From: Actinomadura violacea
GTDB lineage: Bacteria; Actinomycetota; Actinomycetes; Streptosporangiales; Streptosporangiaceae
DNA length: 64,000 nt
NCBI RefSeq assembly: GCF_017573465.1
Contig: NZ_JAGEPF010000005.1
Location: 310,001 to 374,000 of the forward strand
Reading direction: 5' to 3'
Below, piece after piece: positions 53,384 to 62,338 of the stretch (the stretch's first letter is position 1; each line of letters begins with the position of its first letter). The notes beneath the pieces were generated by a model. It did no database searches and was not told where the DNA came from. It saw nothing but the letters and a program-made list of their open reading frames with translations. Position numbers and translations under genes: made by a program.

Positions 53384-55345
53384 ATGACGGTACAGGAGAT
53401 CCCGCGGCCGGACTATGTCGGCGTCGAGGTGGACGCTGGCGATGCGGAGCGCAGCCTGCGGCTGCTGAGGCTGTTCCTCCGGGACGGTGAAACGGTCCTG
53501 GCCCTCGCGACCACCGTCAAGGCCCTTCCGACGCTCACGCACATCGCCGTCACCGACCGGCGGATACTGGGCTTCTCCGCCGCCGAGCTGGCCAAGGAGG
53601 GCCCGCGCCAGGAGACTTCCCTCACGACGGTCCGCGGAGTCGAGACGCGGATGTCGTACAAGCAGCGCTGGTTCTTCGTCGTCACCGACAGTGCGGGGAC
53701 CGAGACGGACTTCGGCGATGTGCACGACCAGGATGCACCGCGCCTCGCCCGCATCGTCCAGGATCTCGTCCGGCCTGCGCCTCCCGCCGCGGCACCGACC
53801 CCGCTCGCGGCTCCCGGCGCGCCGACACCGCCACCCGTCGCACCGGTCATGGCGCCGCAGTGGACCGCCGCCGCTCCCGCGCTGCCGCAACCGGCGGAGT
53901 GGCGGTACAACCCGCCGCCCACCTGGCCCGCGCCTCCCGCAGGCTGGACGCCACCGGCCGGCTGGATGCCGGACCCGGGCTGGCCGCCCGCACCGCCCGG
54001 CTGGCAGTTCTGGACGCCCGCCGCACCGCTCCCGCCCGTCCAGACCGCACCGCCCTTGCCGGCCCCGCACGCGCCGGCTCCGCCCACGGCCGCCCCGCAC
54101 GTGACGCCCGCCGGAAGCCGGGGGAAGCCGGCGTTCGGCGCTCGCAAGCAGCGGATCGAGGAGCTCGAAGCGGAGAACGCCGAGCTGCGCCGCTGGCTGG
54201 AACGGCTCGGCGGCCTGGACGCGCCACAGGTGGGCGCGGAGATCGAACGCCTGCGCTCCGAAGCCGCCGAGGCCCAGCGCAAGCGCCGCGATCTGCGCGC
54301 CGAACTGCGGCGGCTCCGCGGCTCGATCGTGGAGACCGAGGATCTGGCGCTGCTCCAGGAGGCGGGCGTCTACGAGTACCAGCACCCGCTGGCGGACGTC
54401 GTCGCCTACAAGGCGGAACTGGCCAAGGTAAAGGACCAGATCAAGTCCATGGCCAGGACGGGGAAGGCGGTCGTCGGAGCGACCAACTGGACGGTGAACG
54501 GGTCGGCCGCGCAGGGCGGCAAGATGGTGCGCGACTTCTCCAAGCTCATGCTGCGCGCCTACAACGCCGAAGCCGACAACCTCGTCCGGACGATGCGCCC
54601 CTACAAGCTGCAATCGGCCATCGAGCGCCTCGACAAGAGCGCGCAGACGATCGAGCGGCTCGGCAAGACCATGGACATCAAGGTCAGCCGGGCGTACCGG
54701 ACGGTCCGCGTCAAGGAACTGCGCCTGACCGCGGACCATCTGGCCAAGGCGGAGGAGGAGAAGGAGCGGGTGCGTGCCGAGCGCGAGCGGCAGCGGGAGG
54801 AGGACAAGGCCCGCAAGGAGTTCGAGCGGGAGAAGGCGCGCCTGCTCAAGGAGCGCTCGCACGTGGCGGCGGCGCTCGCCCGCCTGGAGGCCAACGGGGA
54901 CGCCGGCGGCGTCGCCGACCTCCGGGCGAAGCTCGCCGACGTGGAGACGGCGATCTCGGACGTCGAGGGCCGCGCCGCTAACGTCCGCGCCGGATACGTG
55001 TACGTGATCTCCAACATCGGCGCCTTCGGCGAGCGGATGGTGAAGATCGGGATGACGCGTCGCCTCGAGCCGATGGACCGGGTGCGCGAGCTGGGCGACG
55101 CGTCCGTGCCGTTCCGGTTCGACGTCCACGCGCTGATCTTCAGCAACGACGCGGTCGGGCTGGAGGGCAGGCTCCACCAGGAGTTCGCCGAGCACCGCGT
55201 CAACCAGGTCAATCTCCGCCGGGAGTTCTTCTACGCGACGCCCGCCGAAGTGCGCGAGGCCCTCGAACGCCTCGCGGGGAACCACCTGCTCGAGTACAAC
55301 GAGGTTCCCGAGGCCCTCGAATACCGCGCCGGCCGGAAGGGCTGA
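53384..55345 (+). CDS. DUF4041 / T5orf172 (GIY-YIG-like) protein with N-terminal PH-like domain
   Basis: Protein of 653 residues. Residues about 25-130 resemble a bacterial PH domain (THIAVTDRRILGFSAAEL, YKQRWFFVVTDSAGTETDF). A Pro/Trp-rich linker (about 130-245) follows, then coiled coil and a DUF4041 core (VYEYQHPLADVVAYKAELAK, LMLRAYNAEADNLVRTM), and at 535-625 a T5orf172 domain (AGYVYVISNIGAFGERMVKI, EGRLHQEFAEHRVNQVN, REFFY). DUF4041-T5orf172 proteins occur in phages and mobile islands. ATG 53384 follows GAGGAAG. A role in DNA handling or defence is plausible but unproven. Confidence 0.85.
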   Translation: MTVQEIPRPDYVGVEVDAGDAERSLRLLRLFLRDGETVLALATTVKALPTLTHIAVTDRRILGFSAAELAKEGPRQETSLTTVRGVETRMSYKQRWFFVVTDSAGTETDFGDVHDQDAPRLARIVQDLVRPAPPAAAPTPLAAPGAPTPPPVAPVMAPQWTAAAPALPQPAEWRYNPPPTWPAPPAGWTPPAGWMPDPGWPPAPPGWQFWTPAAPLPPVQTAPPLPAPHAPAPPTAAPHVTPAGSRGKPAFGARKQRIEELEAENAELRRWLERLGGLDAPQVGAEIERLRSEAAEAQRKRRDLRAELRRLRGSIVETEDLALLQEAGVYEYQHPLADVVAYKAELAKVKDQIKSMARTGKAVVGATNWTVNGSAAQGGKMVRDFSKLMLRAYNAEADNLVRTMRPYKLQSAIERLDKSAQTIERLGKTMDIKVSRAYRTVRVKELRLTADHLAKAEEEKERVRAERERQREEDKARKEFEREKARLLKERSHVAAALARLEANGDAGGVADLRAKLADVETAISDVEGRAANVRAGYVYVISNIGAFGERMVKIGMTRRLEPMDRVRELGDASVPFRFDVHALIFSNDAVGLEGRLHQEFAEHRVNQVNLRREFFYATPAEVREALERLAGNHLLEYNEVPEALEYRAGRKG

Positions 55346-55357
55346 CCGGGCCGATGG

Positions 55358-56308
55358 TCAGGGGTGGGGGTTTTCGAAGAGGGCGCTGACGGACTCGCCG
55401 TTGTGGATGCGGCGGACCGCCTCGGCGAGGGCCGGGGCGATGGACAGGACGTGCAGCTTCCCGCCGCGCTCGCCCTCCGGGACGGGCACGGTGTTGGTGC
55501 AGACGATCTCCAGCACGTCCGGCTCGGCGGACAGCCGTTTGAGCGCGCCCGCCGCGAACAGGCCGTGCGTGCAGGCGATCCGGATCGTGCGGGCGCCGAG
55601 CTCGCGGAGCCGGTCCAGGAGCTCCAGGACGGTGCTGCCCTTGGCGATCTCGTCGTCCAGGACGATCACGTCGCGGCCGGCGATCTCGCCGATGACCGAG
55701 CTGATCTGCACCCGGTCGTCGGAGAAGCGCTGCTTGGCGCCGGCCGCGACCTGCACGCCGAGCAGCCGGGCGAACGCCGCGGCCTCCTTGGCGTTGCCGA
55801 GGTCGGGCGAGACGACGGTGGTGCGCGACAGGTCGTACTGATGGAAGTGCTCGGCGAGCTCGCGCAGCGCGTGCAGGTGGTCGACGGGGACCGAGAAGAA
55901 GCCGTGCACCTGCGGGGAGTGCAGCGTCATGGCCAGCACGCGGCTCGCGCCGGACGCGACGAGCAGGTCGGCGACGAGGCGGCCGCCGATGGAGATGCGC
56001 GGCGCGTCCTTCTTGTCGGAGCGGGCGTAGGAGTAGTGCGGCATCACGACGGTGATGCGGCTGGCGGACGCGCCGCGCGCCGCGTCGCACATGAGCAGCA
56101 GCTCGACCAGGTTCTCCTGGACGGGCGCGACGAGCGGCTGGATGAGGAACACGTCCCGCTCGCGGCAGTTCGCCTGGAGCTGGACCTCGAGGCAGTCGTT
56201 GGCGAACCGGGAGACCCGGGCCGGGCTCAGCGGAACGCCGAGATGGGCGCAGACCTCGGCGGCGAGTCCGGGGTGGGCGCTCCCGCTGAACACGGCGATG
56301 TCTCGCAC
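55358..56308 (-). CDS. prs: Ribose-phosphate pyrophosphokinase
   Basis: PRPP synthetase of 316 residues that moves pyrophosphate from ATP to ribose 5-phosphate, feeding nucleotide, His and Trp synthesis. Motifs: RFANDCLEVQLQANCRERDV, MPHYSYARSDKKDAPRISIG, LHSPQVHGFFSVPVDHL, and the PRPP loop VIVLDDEIAKGSTVLE. GTG 56308 follows GAGGAGCGG. The more divergent motifs suggest a secondary copy rather than the main housekeeping enzyme, because it stands alone without glmU or other usual neighbours. Confidence 0.9.
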   Translation of the reverse strand: MRDIAVFSGSAHPGLAAEVCAHLGVPLSPARVSRFANDCLEVQLQANCRERDVFLIQPLVAPVQENLVELLLMCDAARGASASRITVVMPHYSYARSDKKDAPRISIGGRLVADLLVASGASRVLAMTLHSPQVHGFFSVPVDHLHALRELAEHFHQYDLSRTTVVSPDLGNAKEAAAFARLLGVQVAAGAKQRFSDDRVQISSVIGEIAGRDVIVLDDEIAKGSTVLELLDRLRELGARTIRIACTHGLFAAGALKRLSAEPDVLEIVCTNTVPVPEGERGGKLHVLSIAPALAEAVRRIHNGESVSALFENPHP

Positions 56309-56383
56309 GAACCGCTCCTCACGTGGTCGACTCCAGCGGCCTCGCACATGCTATTCGGCGCGGTTCGGCGGCCACGGGGGCGG

Positions 56384-56785
56384 TCAGGGGGTGAGGGGTT
56401 CGCGGCGCGGGCGGACCGTGCGGTGGCGGATCAGCCACCGGCCGCCGTCGCGGACGAGGTCGTCGTCGTAGGTGGCGCTGCCGGAGCCGCGGTCCGCCAG
56501 CACGACGATGGCCTTCGAGACGGCGTGCGCGCGGTCCCCGTCGCCGCCGGTGACGACGACGTTGGTGACGTGGTGGGCGAGCGGGTTGCCGTCGCCGAGG
56601 TCGAGTGCGGCCTGCTTGAGGGCGGCGCGGCCGTGGATCGTGCCGCCGTCGACCGCGGTCAGGTCGTAGACGACGTCCTCGGTGAACAGTTCGGTCATGC
56701 GGTCGAGCTCGCCGTTGTCGGCGTGGTGGCCGTGCAGCGAGATCACGTCGGTGATCGCCAGCCGGTCCTCGGTGGTGAGCGGCAT
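56384..56785 (-). CDS. SnoaL-like / NTF2-fold protein
   Basis: Protein of 133 residues with the NTF2-like cone fold: LTTEDRLAITDVISLHGHHADNGELDRM, LFTEDVVYDLTAVDGGTIHG, and the closing DDLVRDGGRWLIRHRTVRPR. Such proteins are small-molecule isomerases, hydrolases or steroid-binding proteins; His and Asp pairs (HGHHAD) could be catalytic. ATG 56785 has AAAGGACG upstream. A perfect 36-nt inverted repeat ends 14 bp upstream, implying specific regulation. Confidence 0.8.
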   Translation of the reverse strand: MPLTTEDRLAITDVISLHGHHADNGELDRMTELFTEDVVYDLTAVDGGTIHGRAALKQAALDLGDGNPLAHHVTNVVVTGGDGDRAHAVSKAIVVLADRGSGSATYDDDLVRDGGRWLIRHRTVRPRREPLTP

Positions 56786-56798
56786 CGGACGTCCTTTC

Positions 56799-56834
56799 GG
56801 GGACATAAACGGGGAGTTCCCCGTTTATGTCCCC
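56799..56834. promoter_or_regulatory. Perfect 17-bp inverted repeat upstream of the SnoaL-like gene
   Basis: GGGGACATAAACGGGGA (56799-56815) and TCCCCGTTTATGTCCCC (56818-56834) are exact complements separated by GT. It lies between the SnoaL-like start and the stop of the ArsR fusion gene. The tiny loop and absence of a T-run favour an operator over a terminator. Confidence 0.7.
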
Positions 56835-56871
56835 GAGCCTAGCCGCCACCCGCCGGAGCGGCAATCGCCTG

Positions 56872-57687
56872 TCACGGCGCGGGCAGGGTCTCGCCCGTCT
56901 CCAGCAGGGTCTTGAGCCCGGACAGGACCTGCGGCCAGCCCTGCTTCACCATGCCGAGCAGCGTGGTCAGCGAGGTTCCCGCGTCGAGCGCGTCGTGCAC
57001 GACGGTGAGCTTCACCGCCTCCCCGGCCGGCTCGATCTCGAACGTCACCTTGGACCGGCCCTCGGCGGCCAGCCGCTCCCGGACGTCGGCGGGCACTCCG
57101 ACCGCCTCCCCCCATTCGGGGGTGAACGTGTGCCAGGTGTAGGACAGCCGACTGTAGGGCTCGGCCTCCAGGACGACCTGGGCCGGGTCCTTCGTCACCT
57201 GCCCCGCCTGGCGCCAGGTGATCGAAGAGCCCGGCTTCCAGTCGCTCTCCAGGGACAGCCCCCAGTAGCGCTCGGTGAACGCCGGTTCGGTCAGCGCCCG
57301 CCAGAGCCGTTCCGGCGTGGTCTTGATGTAGGTGGTGTAGACGAACTCGTCCGCGCTCATCGGTTCCTCCTCCAGTGCGGCCTTGAGATCGGCGAGGGCC
57401 CGGACCCGCTCGCGGTCGTAGCGGCTGATCCAGCGGTCGGCGATGGCGTTGATCGGCGCGGCGTTGAGGTAGTGCAGCTTCTCGCGGCCGCGCCGCACCG
57501 TCGTCACCAGGCCGGCGCCCTCCAGCACCGCCAGGTGCTTGCTGACCGACTGCCGGGTCATGTCCAGGCCGTCGCACAGCTCGCGCAGGCTCTGCCCGTT
57601 CCGTTCGTTCAGCCCGTCCAGGAGCCGCCGCCTGCTGGCGTCGGCCAGCGCCTTGAAGACCTCGTCCATCCCTCGCCCGTCCGACAT
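56872..57687 (-). CDS. ArsR-family regulator fused to SRPBCC (AHSA1-like) domain
   Basis: Protein of 271 residues. Residues 1-95 are an ArsR-type winged helix (MDEVFKALADASRRRLLDGL, LRELCDGLDMTRQSVSKHLAVLEGAGL). From about 110 an AHSA1-like SRPBCC ligand domain follows (YTTYIKTTPERLWRALTEPAFTERYWG, VTFEIEPAGEAVKLTVVHDA). The fusion is known in actinobacteria and probably lets a hydrophobic ligand steer DNA binding. An inverted repeat just upstream suggests autoregulation. An internal ATG at 57669 is an alternative start. Confidence 0.9.
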   Translation of the reverse strand: MSDGRGMDEVFKALADASRRRLLDGLNERNGQSLRELCDGLDMTRQSVSKHLAVLEGAGLVTTVRRGREKLHYLNAAPINAIADRWISRYDRERVRALADLKAALEEEPMSADEFVYTTYIKTTPERLWRALTEPAFTERYWGLSLESDWKPGSSITWRQAGQVTKDPAQVVLEAEPYSRLSYTWHTFTPEWGEAVGVPADVRERLAAEGRSKVTFEIEPAGEAVKLTVVHDALDAGTSLTTLLGMVKQGWPQVLSGLKTLLETGETLPAP

Positions 57688-57700
57688 GCAACCATCTGGC

Positions 57701-57718
57701 TGCCTTTAAAAATAGGCA
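57701..57718. promoter_or_regulatory. Inverted repeat upstream of the ArsR-SRPBCC gene
   Basis: TGCCT (57701-57705) and AGGCA (57714-57718) flank an A/T-rich TTAAAAAT centre, 13 bp before the start codon. Likely the regulator's own operator. Confidence 0.5.
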
Positions 57719-57812
57719 ACCCAGCGGCTGCATGTCAATCGATAGGACGCCCTCATACGGATGCGCCCCCGGGTCCGGGTGGACGCGGGGGCGCGGTGAT
57801 GCTGTTCGCGGG

Positions 57813-58979
57813 TTACTTCAGGAGCTGGCGGGCGATGACCATCCGCTGGATCTGGTTGGTGCCCTCATAGATCTGGGTGATCTTGGCGTCGCGCATCATC
57901 CGCTCCACCGGGAACTCCCGCGTGTACCCATACCCGCCCAGCAGCTGCACGGCGTCGGTGGTGACGTCCATCGCCACATCCGAGGCCAGCGCCTTGCACG
58001 CCGAGGACACGAACGTCAGATCCGCGATCTTCTCGCCGTGCATCGCCCGCTCGGACTTCACCGCCGCGTGATAGGTCAGCTGCCGCGCGCCCTCCAGCCG
58101 CATCGCCATGTCCGCCAGCATGAACTGCACACCCTGGAAATCAGAGATCGGCTTGCCGAACTGGCGGCGCTCCTTGACATACCCGAGCGCGAAGTCCAGC
58201 GCGCCCTGGGCGATGCCCAGGGCCTGGGCGGCGATGGTGATGCGGGTGTGGTCCAGGGTGGCCAGCGCCGTCTTGAACCCCGTCCCCTCCGCACCGATGA
58301 TCCGATCGGCCGGGATCCGCACATCCTCCAGGATGACCTGGCGGGTCGGGGAACCCTTGATGCCCAGCTTGCGCTCCTTGGGCCCGAACGACACCCCCGG
58401 ATCGGACTTCTCCACCACGAACGCCGAGATGCCGCGGGCGCCGGCGGAGGGGTCGGTGACGGCCATGACGGTGTAGTACTCCGACACGCCCGCGTTGGTG
58501 ATCCACATCTTGGCGCCGTTGAGGACCCAGGCGTCCCCGTCGCGGACCGCGCGGGTCTTCATCCCGGCCGCGTCCGACCCCGCGTCGGCCTCCGACAGGG
58601 CGTAGGAGAACATCGCCTCCCCGCGCGCCACCGGCGCCAGGTACTTCTTCTTCAGCTCCTCCGAGCCCGACAGCAGCACCGGGACCGTGCCCAGCTTGTT
58701 CACCGCCGGGATCAACGACGACGACGCGCACGCCCGCGCGACCTCCTCGATCACCACCACCGTCGCCAGCGCATCCGCACCCGCACCCCCATACACCTCG
58801 GGCACATGCACCGCGTGCAGCTCATTGGCGACCAGCGCGTCCAACGCCTCCTGCGGGAAACGAGCGTCCTCGTCCACCTCCGCCGCGAACGGCGCGATCT
58901 TGGCATCCGCCAGCTCACGCACCGTCGCCCGCAGCAACTCCTGCTCCTCCGACGGCGCGTACGCGGGAAAGTCGCTCAT
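57813..58979 (-). CDS. Acyl-CoA dehydrogenase
   Basis: FAD enzyme of 388 residues. Motifs: YALSEADAGSDAAGM, LNGAKMWITNAGVSEYY, RRQFGKPISDFQGVQFMLADMAM, QLLGGYGYTREFPVERMMRD, and the catalytic Glu in QIYEGTNQIQ. It catalyses the first oxidation of a straight or branched acyl-CoA. ATG 58979 is chosen because GGAGGAACG stands before it; an upstream ATG at 59105 would add a non-homologous stretch. Two direct repeats lie in its promoter. Confidence 0.9.
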   Translation of the reverse strand: MSDFPAYAPSEEQELLRATVRELADAKIAPFAAEVDEDARFPQEALDALVANELHAVHVPEVYGGAGADALATVVVIEEVARACASSSLIPAVNKLGTVPVLLSGSEELKKKYLAPVARGEAMFSYALSEADAGSDAAGMKTRAVRDGDAWVLNGAKMWITNAGVSEYYTVMAVTDPSAGARGISAFVVEKSDPGVSFGPKERKLGIKGSPTRQVILEDVRIPADRIIGAEGTGFKTALATLDHTRITIAAQALGIAQGALDFALGYVKERRQFGKPISDFQGVQFMLADMAMRLEGARQLTYHAAVKSERAMHGEKIADLTFVSSACKALASDVAMDVTTDAVQLLGGYGYTREFPVERMMRDAKITQIYEGTNQIQRMVIARQLLK

Positions 58980-59012
58980 CGTTCCTCCGGGTGGACGGTC
59001 GGTCGCGGCCGT

Positions 59013-59041
59013 TATTTTGACGGCCAATATTTGGACGCCAA
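59013..59041. promoter_or_regulatory. Direct repeats in the acyl-CoA dehydrogenase promoter
   Basis: TATTTTGACGGCCAA (59013-59027) is followed immediately by TATTTGGACGCCAA (59028-59041). The A/T-rich twin element 34 bp upstream of the start codon is a probable regulator binding site. The regulator is not adjacent. Confidence 0.55.
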
Positions 59042-59112
59042 AGTAAGCGAGCCGGGCGCGGCCGGTCAAGGCGGCGGCGCCCCCGCGGACGGTGGCCATC
59101 GCCACAGTCCCG

Positions 59113-59988
59113 TCAGAGGTGCTCCAGCAGCCTGGCCAGGGCCGGATTGTCGTTGCCGCGCCGCCAGGCCAGGCTCAGCTCGACCGGCGCCGGATCGGGC
59201 AGCTCCAGCGGACGGAACGTCAGGCCCGCGTACCGCAGCCGCGCCGCCGCCTCGGGGACGAGCGCGAGCCCCCACCCGCCGTCCACCAGCGCGAGGATGC
59301 TGTGCACCTGGCTGAGGTACTGCGCGTACACCGGGGCGACGCCCGCCCACCGGAACAGCCCGACCAGCAGTTCGTGGAAGTACCGCGCCTCGACCGGCGA
59401 GTACATGATGAGCGGGCGGCCGTCGAACGCGTCCAGCGGCAGGGGGCCGCTGCCGGCGGCGAGCGGGTGCCCGTTGGGGACGGCGGCCAGCAGCGCCTCG
59501 CGGTCGGCGGGCCTCTCCTCCAGCTCCGGGACGGCGACGGGCGGGCGGACCAGGCCGAGGTCGATGCCGCCCTCGCTGAGGGCGCGCAGCTGGTCGCGGG
59601 TCACCATCTCGCGCAGCACGATCTCGACGTCCGGGAGCGCGGACCGCGCCGCGTCCAGCAGCCGGCCGAGCGCGGCGTACGCGCTCGTGGCCGTGAACCC
59701 GACCGCGATCCGCCCCGCCTCCCCCGCCGACACGCGCCGCGCCGACAGCGCGGCATGGTCGGCCTGGTGCAGCAGGCGGCGCGCCTCGACCAGGAAAGCG
59801 CGGCCCGCCGGGGTGAGCCGCACCGAGCGGTTCGTCCGGTCGAACAGCCGCACCTTCAGCTCGGCCTCCAGCATCTGGATCTGCCGGCTCAGCGGCGGCT
59901 GCGTCATCCGCAGCCGCTCGGCGGCCCGGCCGAAGTGCAGCTCCTCGGCGACGGCGACGAAGCTCGCGAGCTGGTTGAGGGTGAACAA
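59113..59988 (-). CDS. LysR-family regulator of the galactarate/talarate genes
   Basis: Protein of 291 residues. The N-terminal winged helix reads TLNQLASFVAVAEELHFGRA, ERLRMTQPPLSRQIQMLEAE, KVRLFDRTNRSV; the effector domain follows (GRIAVGFTATSAYAALGRLL, VDGGWGLALVPEAAA). The start is TTG 59988 with AGGGAA upstream, as no ATG or GTG fits. Divergent from kdgD across 75 bp. By position it should activate the sugar-acid genes in response to galactarate, talarate or a breakdown product. Confidence 0.88.
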   Translation of the reverse strand: MFTLNQLASFVAVAEELHFGRAAERLRMTQPPLSRQIQMLEAELKVRLFDRTNRSVRLTPAGRAFLVEARRLLHQADHAALSARRVSAGEAGRIAVGFTATSAYAALGRLLDAARSALPDVEIVLREMVTRDQLRALSEGGIDLGLVRPPVAVPELEERPADREALLAAVPNGHPLAAGSGPLPLDAFDGRPLIMYSPVEARYFHELLVGLFRWAGVAPVYAQYLSQVHSILALVDGGWGLALVPEAAARLRYAGLTFRPLELPDPAPVELSLAWRRGNDNPALARLLEHL

Positions 59989-60063
59989 ACGATTCCCTAC
60001 GGGTATCAGTGGATCCGAAATTCGTGTTGGACCTGGATCGATCGGCCATCCTAGCCTCGGGTC

Positions 60064-60978
60064 ATGAGCCAGCACGCGCCCGACGAGACCGCCCGGCTGC
60101 TCGGCTCCGGGCTCCTGTCGTTCCCCGTCACCCACTTCCGCGACGACCTGTCCTTCGACGAGGACGCCTACCGCGCCAACGTCGCCCGGCTGGGCCACGA
60201 GGGGGTCGCGGGCCTGTTCGCGGCGGGCGGGACCGGCGAGTTCTTCTCCCTCACCGCCGCCGAGGTCGGACGGGTCGTCCGGGCCGCCGCCGCGGAGACG
60301 CCGGACGGCGTCCCGCTGATCGCGCCCGCCGGGTACGGCACCGCCACCGCCGTCGAGATGGCCCGCGACGCCGAGCGGGCGGGCGCCGACGGGATCCTGC
60401 TGTTCCCGCCGTACCTGACCGAGGCGCCGCAGGACGGCCTCGTCGCGCACGTCCGCGCGGTGTGCGAGGCCACCGGGCTCGGCGTGACGGTCTACAGCCG
60501 GTCCAACGCCGTCTACCAGGACGGCACCGTCGCGCGGCTGGCCGAGGCGTGCCCCAACCTCGTCGGGTTCAAGGACGGCGTCGGCGACCTGGAGCTGATG
60601 ACGCGGATCCGGTCGCGGCTCGGCGACCGCCTCGTCTACATCGGCGGGCTGCCGACCGCGGAGACGTTCGCGCTCCCCTACCTGGAGATGGGCGTGACGA
60701 CCTACTCGTCCGCCATCTTCAACTTCGTGCCGGAGTTCGCGCTCGGGTTCTACAAGGCCGTCCGCGCCCGCGACCGGGACGAGGTCCGCCGCCGCCTCGA
60801 CGGGTTCGTGCTGCCGTACTGCGAGATCCGCAACCGCTGCAAGGGATACGCGGTCAGCATCGTCAAGGCCGGGATGCGGGCCGCCGGACGCCCGGCCGGG
60901 CCCGTCCGCCCGCCGCTGACCGACCTGACCGCCGCCGAGTTCGCCGACCTGACCCCGCTGGTGGAGAAGGTGCTCTGA
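60064..60978 (+). CDS. kdgD: 5-dehydro-4-deoxyglucarate dehydratase
   Basis: DapA-superfamily enzyme of 304 residues that dehydrates and decarboxylates 5-dehydro-4-deoxyglucarate to 2-oxoglutarate semialdehyde. [20 protein letters not shown] at the start, [29 protein letters not shown], and the Schiff-base lysine in [14 protein letters not shown]. It uses the product of the next gene, so the two encode successive steps of aldarate breakdown. The semialdehyde dehydrogenase is not in the window. Confidence 0.92.
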   Translation: MSQHAPDETARLLGSGLLSFPVTHFRDDLSFDEDAYRANVARLGHEGVAGLFAAGGTGEFFSLTAAEVGRVVRAAAAETPDGVPLIAPAGYGTATAVEMARDAERAGADGILLFPPYLTEAPQDGLVAHVRAVCEATGLGVTVYSRSNAVYQDGTVARLAEACPNLVGFKDGVGDLELMTRIRSRLGDRLVYIGGLPTAETFALPYLEMGVTTYSSAIFNFVPEFALGFYKAVRARDRDEVRRRLDGFVLPYCEIRNRCKGYAVSIVKAGMRAAGRPAGPVRPPLTDLTAAEFADLTPLVEKVL

Positions 60979-60979
60979 C

Positions 60980-62128
60980 GTGGTCCCCGCCGGGGAGGCG
61001 ACCCCCGACCGCGTCGCCTGGGTCGAGCTGTCCTCGGTCACGCTGCCGCTCGCCGTCCCGGTCAGCGACGCGAAGGTGCTGACCGGGCGGCAGCGCCCGA
61101 TGACCGAGGTCGTGTTCCTATTCGCCGAGATCGGCACCGAGGACGGCCACGAGGGCGTCGGGTTCGGGTACTCCAAGCGGGCCGGCGGGCCGGGCCAGTT
61201 CGCGCACGCCGCCGAGATCGCGCCCGCGCTGATCGGCGAGGACCCCAACGACATCGGACGGATCTGGACGAAGCTGGCGTGGGCGGGCGCGTCGGCCGGA
61301 CGCGGCGGGCTGGCCGTCCAGGCGATCGCCGCCATCGACATCGCGCTGTGGGACCTGAAGGCCAAGCGGGCGGGGCTGCCGCTCGCCAAGCTGCTCGGCG
61401 CGCACCGCGACTCCGTCCGCTGCTACAACACCTCCGGCGGGTTCCTGCACGCGCCGCTGGAGGAAGTGCTCGACAACGCGTCGGCGGCGCTGGCGTCCGG
61501 GATCGGCGGCATCAAGATCAAGGTCGGCCATCCCGACCATGCCGAGGACCTGCGCCGCGTCACCGCCGTCCGCGAGCGGCTCGGCGACGGCGTCCCGCTG
61601 ATGGCCGACGCGAACCAGCAGTGGGACCGGCCCACGGCGCTGCGGATGGGCCGCGCGCTGGAGGGGTTCGGCCTCACCTGGATCGAGGAGCCGCTGGACG
61701 CCCACGACGCCGAGGGCCACGCGGACCTCGCCCGCGCCCTCGACACCCCGATCGCGACCGGCGAGATGCTGACCAGCATCGCCGAGCATTGCGCGCTGAT
61801 CGACGCGCGCGCCGCCGACGTCCTCCAGCCGGACGCGCCGCGCATCGGCGGCATCACCGAGTTCCTGAAGCTCGCCGCGCTCGCCGACCACCATCGGCTG
61901 CAGCTCGCGCCGCACTTCGCGATGGAGATCCACCTCCATCTCGCCGCCGCGTACCCGTCCGAACCGTGGGTCGAGCATTTCGACTGGCTCGACCCGCTGT
62001 TCGACGAGCGGCTCGAGATCAGCGGCGGCCGGATGCACGTCCCGGCCCGTCCTGGGCTCGGCATCACGCTCAGCGAGCAGGCCCGCGCCTGGACGACCCG
62101 GCGGACCCGCATAGACACGCCACTATGA
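60980..62128 (+). CDS. L-talarate/galactarate dehydratase (enolase superfamily)
   Basis: Enzyme of 382 residues. VSDAKVLTGRQRPMTEVVFLF and YSKRAGGPGQFAHA are typical of the talarate/galactarate group. The metal ligands and acid/base residues are KIKVG (KxK), DANQQW, EEPLD, GEML, and HFAMEIHLHLA (His base), with DAPRIGGIT. It removes water from the aldarate to give 5-dehydro-4-deoxyglucarate, the substrate of KdgD. GTG 60980 begins 1 bp after the kdgD stop. It converges with the tRNA array 12 bp away. Confidence 0.88.
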   Translation: MVPAGEATPDRVAWVELSSVTLPLAVPVSDAKVLTGRQRPMTEVVFLFAEIGTEDGHEGVGFGYSKRAGGPGQFAHAAEIAPALIGEDPNDIGRIWTKLAWAGASAGRGGLAVQAIAAIDIALWDLKAKRAGLPLAKLLGAHRDSVRCYNTSGGFLHAPLEEVLDNASAALASGIGGIKIKVGHPDHAEDLRRVTAVRERLGDGVPLMADANQQWDRPTALRMGRALEGFGLTWIEEPLDAHDAEGHADLARALDTPIATGEMLTSIAEHCALIDARAADVLQPDAPRIGGITEFLKLAALADHHRLQLAPHFAMEIHLHLAAAYPSEPWVEHFDWLDPLFDERLEISGGRMHVPARPGLGITLSEQARAWTTRRTRIDTPL

Positions 62129-62140
62129 CGCGCCTCCTGG

Positions 62141-62213
62141 TTGACCGGACAGGACTCGAACCTGCGACCCGCTGCTTGTAAGGCAGCCGCTCTACCGACT
62201 GAGCTACCGGTCA
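62141..62213 (-). tRNA. tRNA-Val (anticodon TAC)
   Basis: Perfect 7-bp acceptor TGACCGG/CCGGTCA. The D arm is GCTCAGTCGGTAGAGC, the anticodon loop CTTACAA on stem GCTGC/GCAGC, and the T arm GCAGG-TTCGAGT-CCTGT. The discriminator is A. No CCA is encoded. It is the last member of the eight-gene array. Confidence 0.9.
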
Positions 62214-62243
62214 TCGCCACCAAAAACGGCCGTGCGCTGTTTG

Positions 62244-62315
62244 CTGCTGGAGCAGGATTCGAACCTGCACTTTCGTGGTTCAGAGCCACGCGTCCTTCCG
62301 TTAGACCATCCAGCA
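62244..62315 (-). tRNA. tRNA-Gln (anticodon CTG)
   Basis: Acceptor TGCTGGA/TCCAGCA is perfect. The anticodon loop is CTCTGAA on stem CGTGG/CCACG, and the T arm GCAGG-TTCGAAT-CCTGC. The discriminator is G, as usual for tRNA-Gln. Confidence 0.9.
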
Positions 62316-62338
62316 TCGCGGGAACGCGTCCCGCGCCG

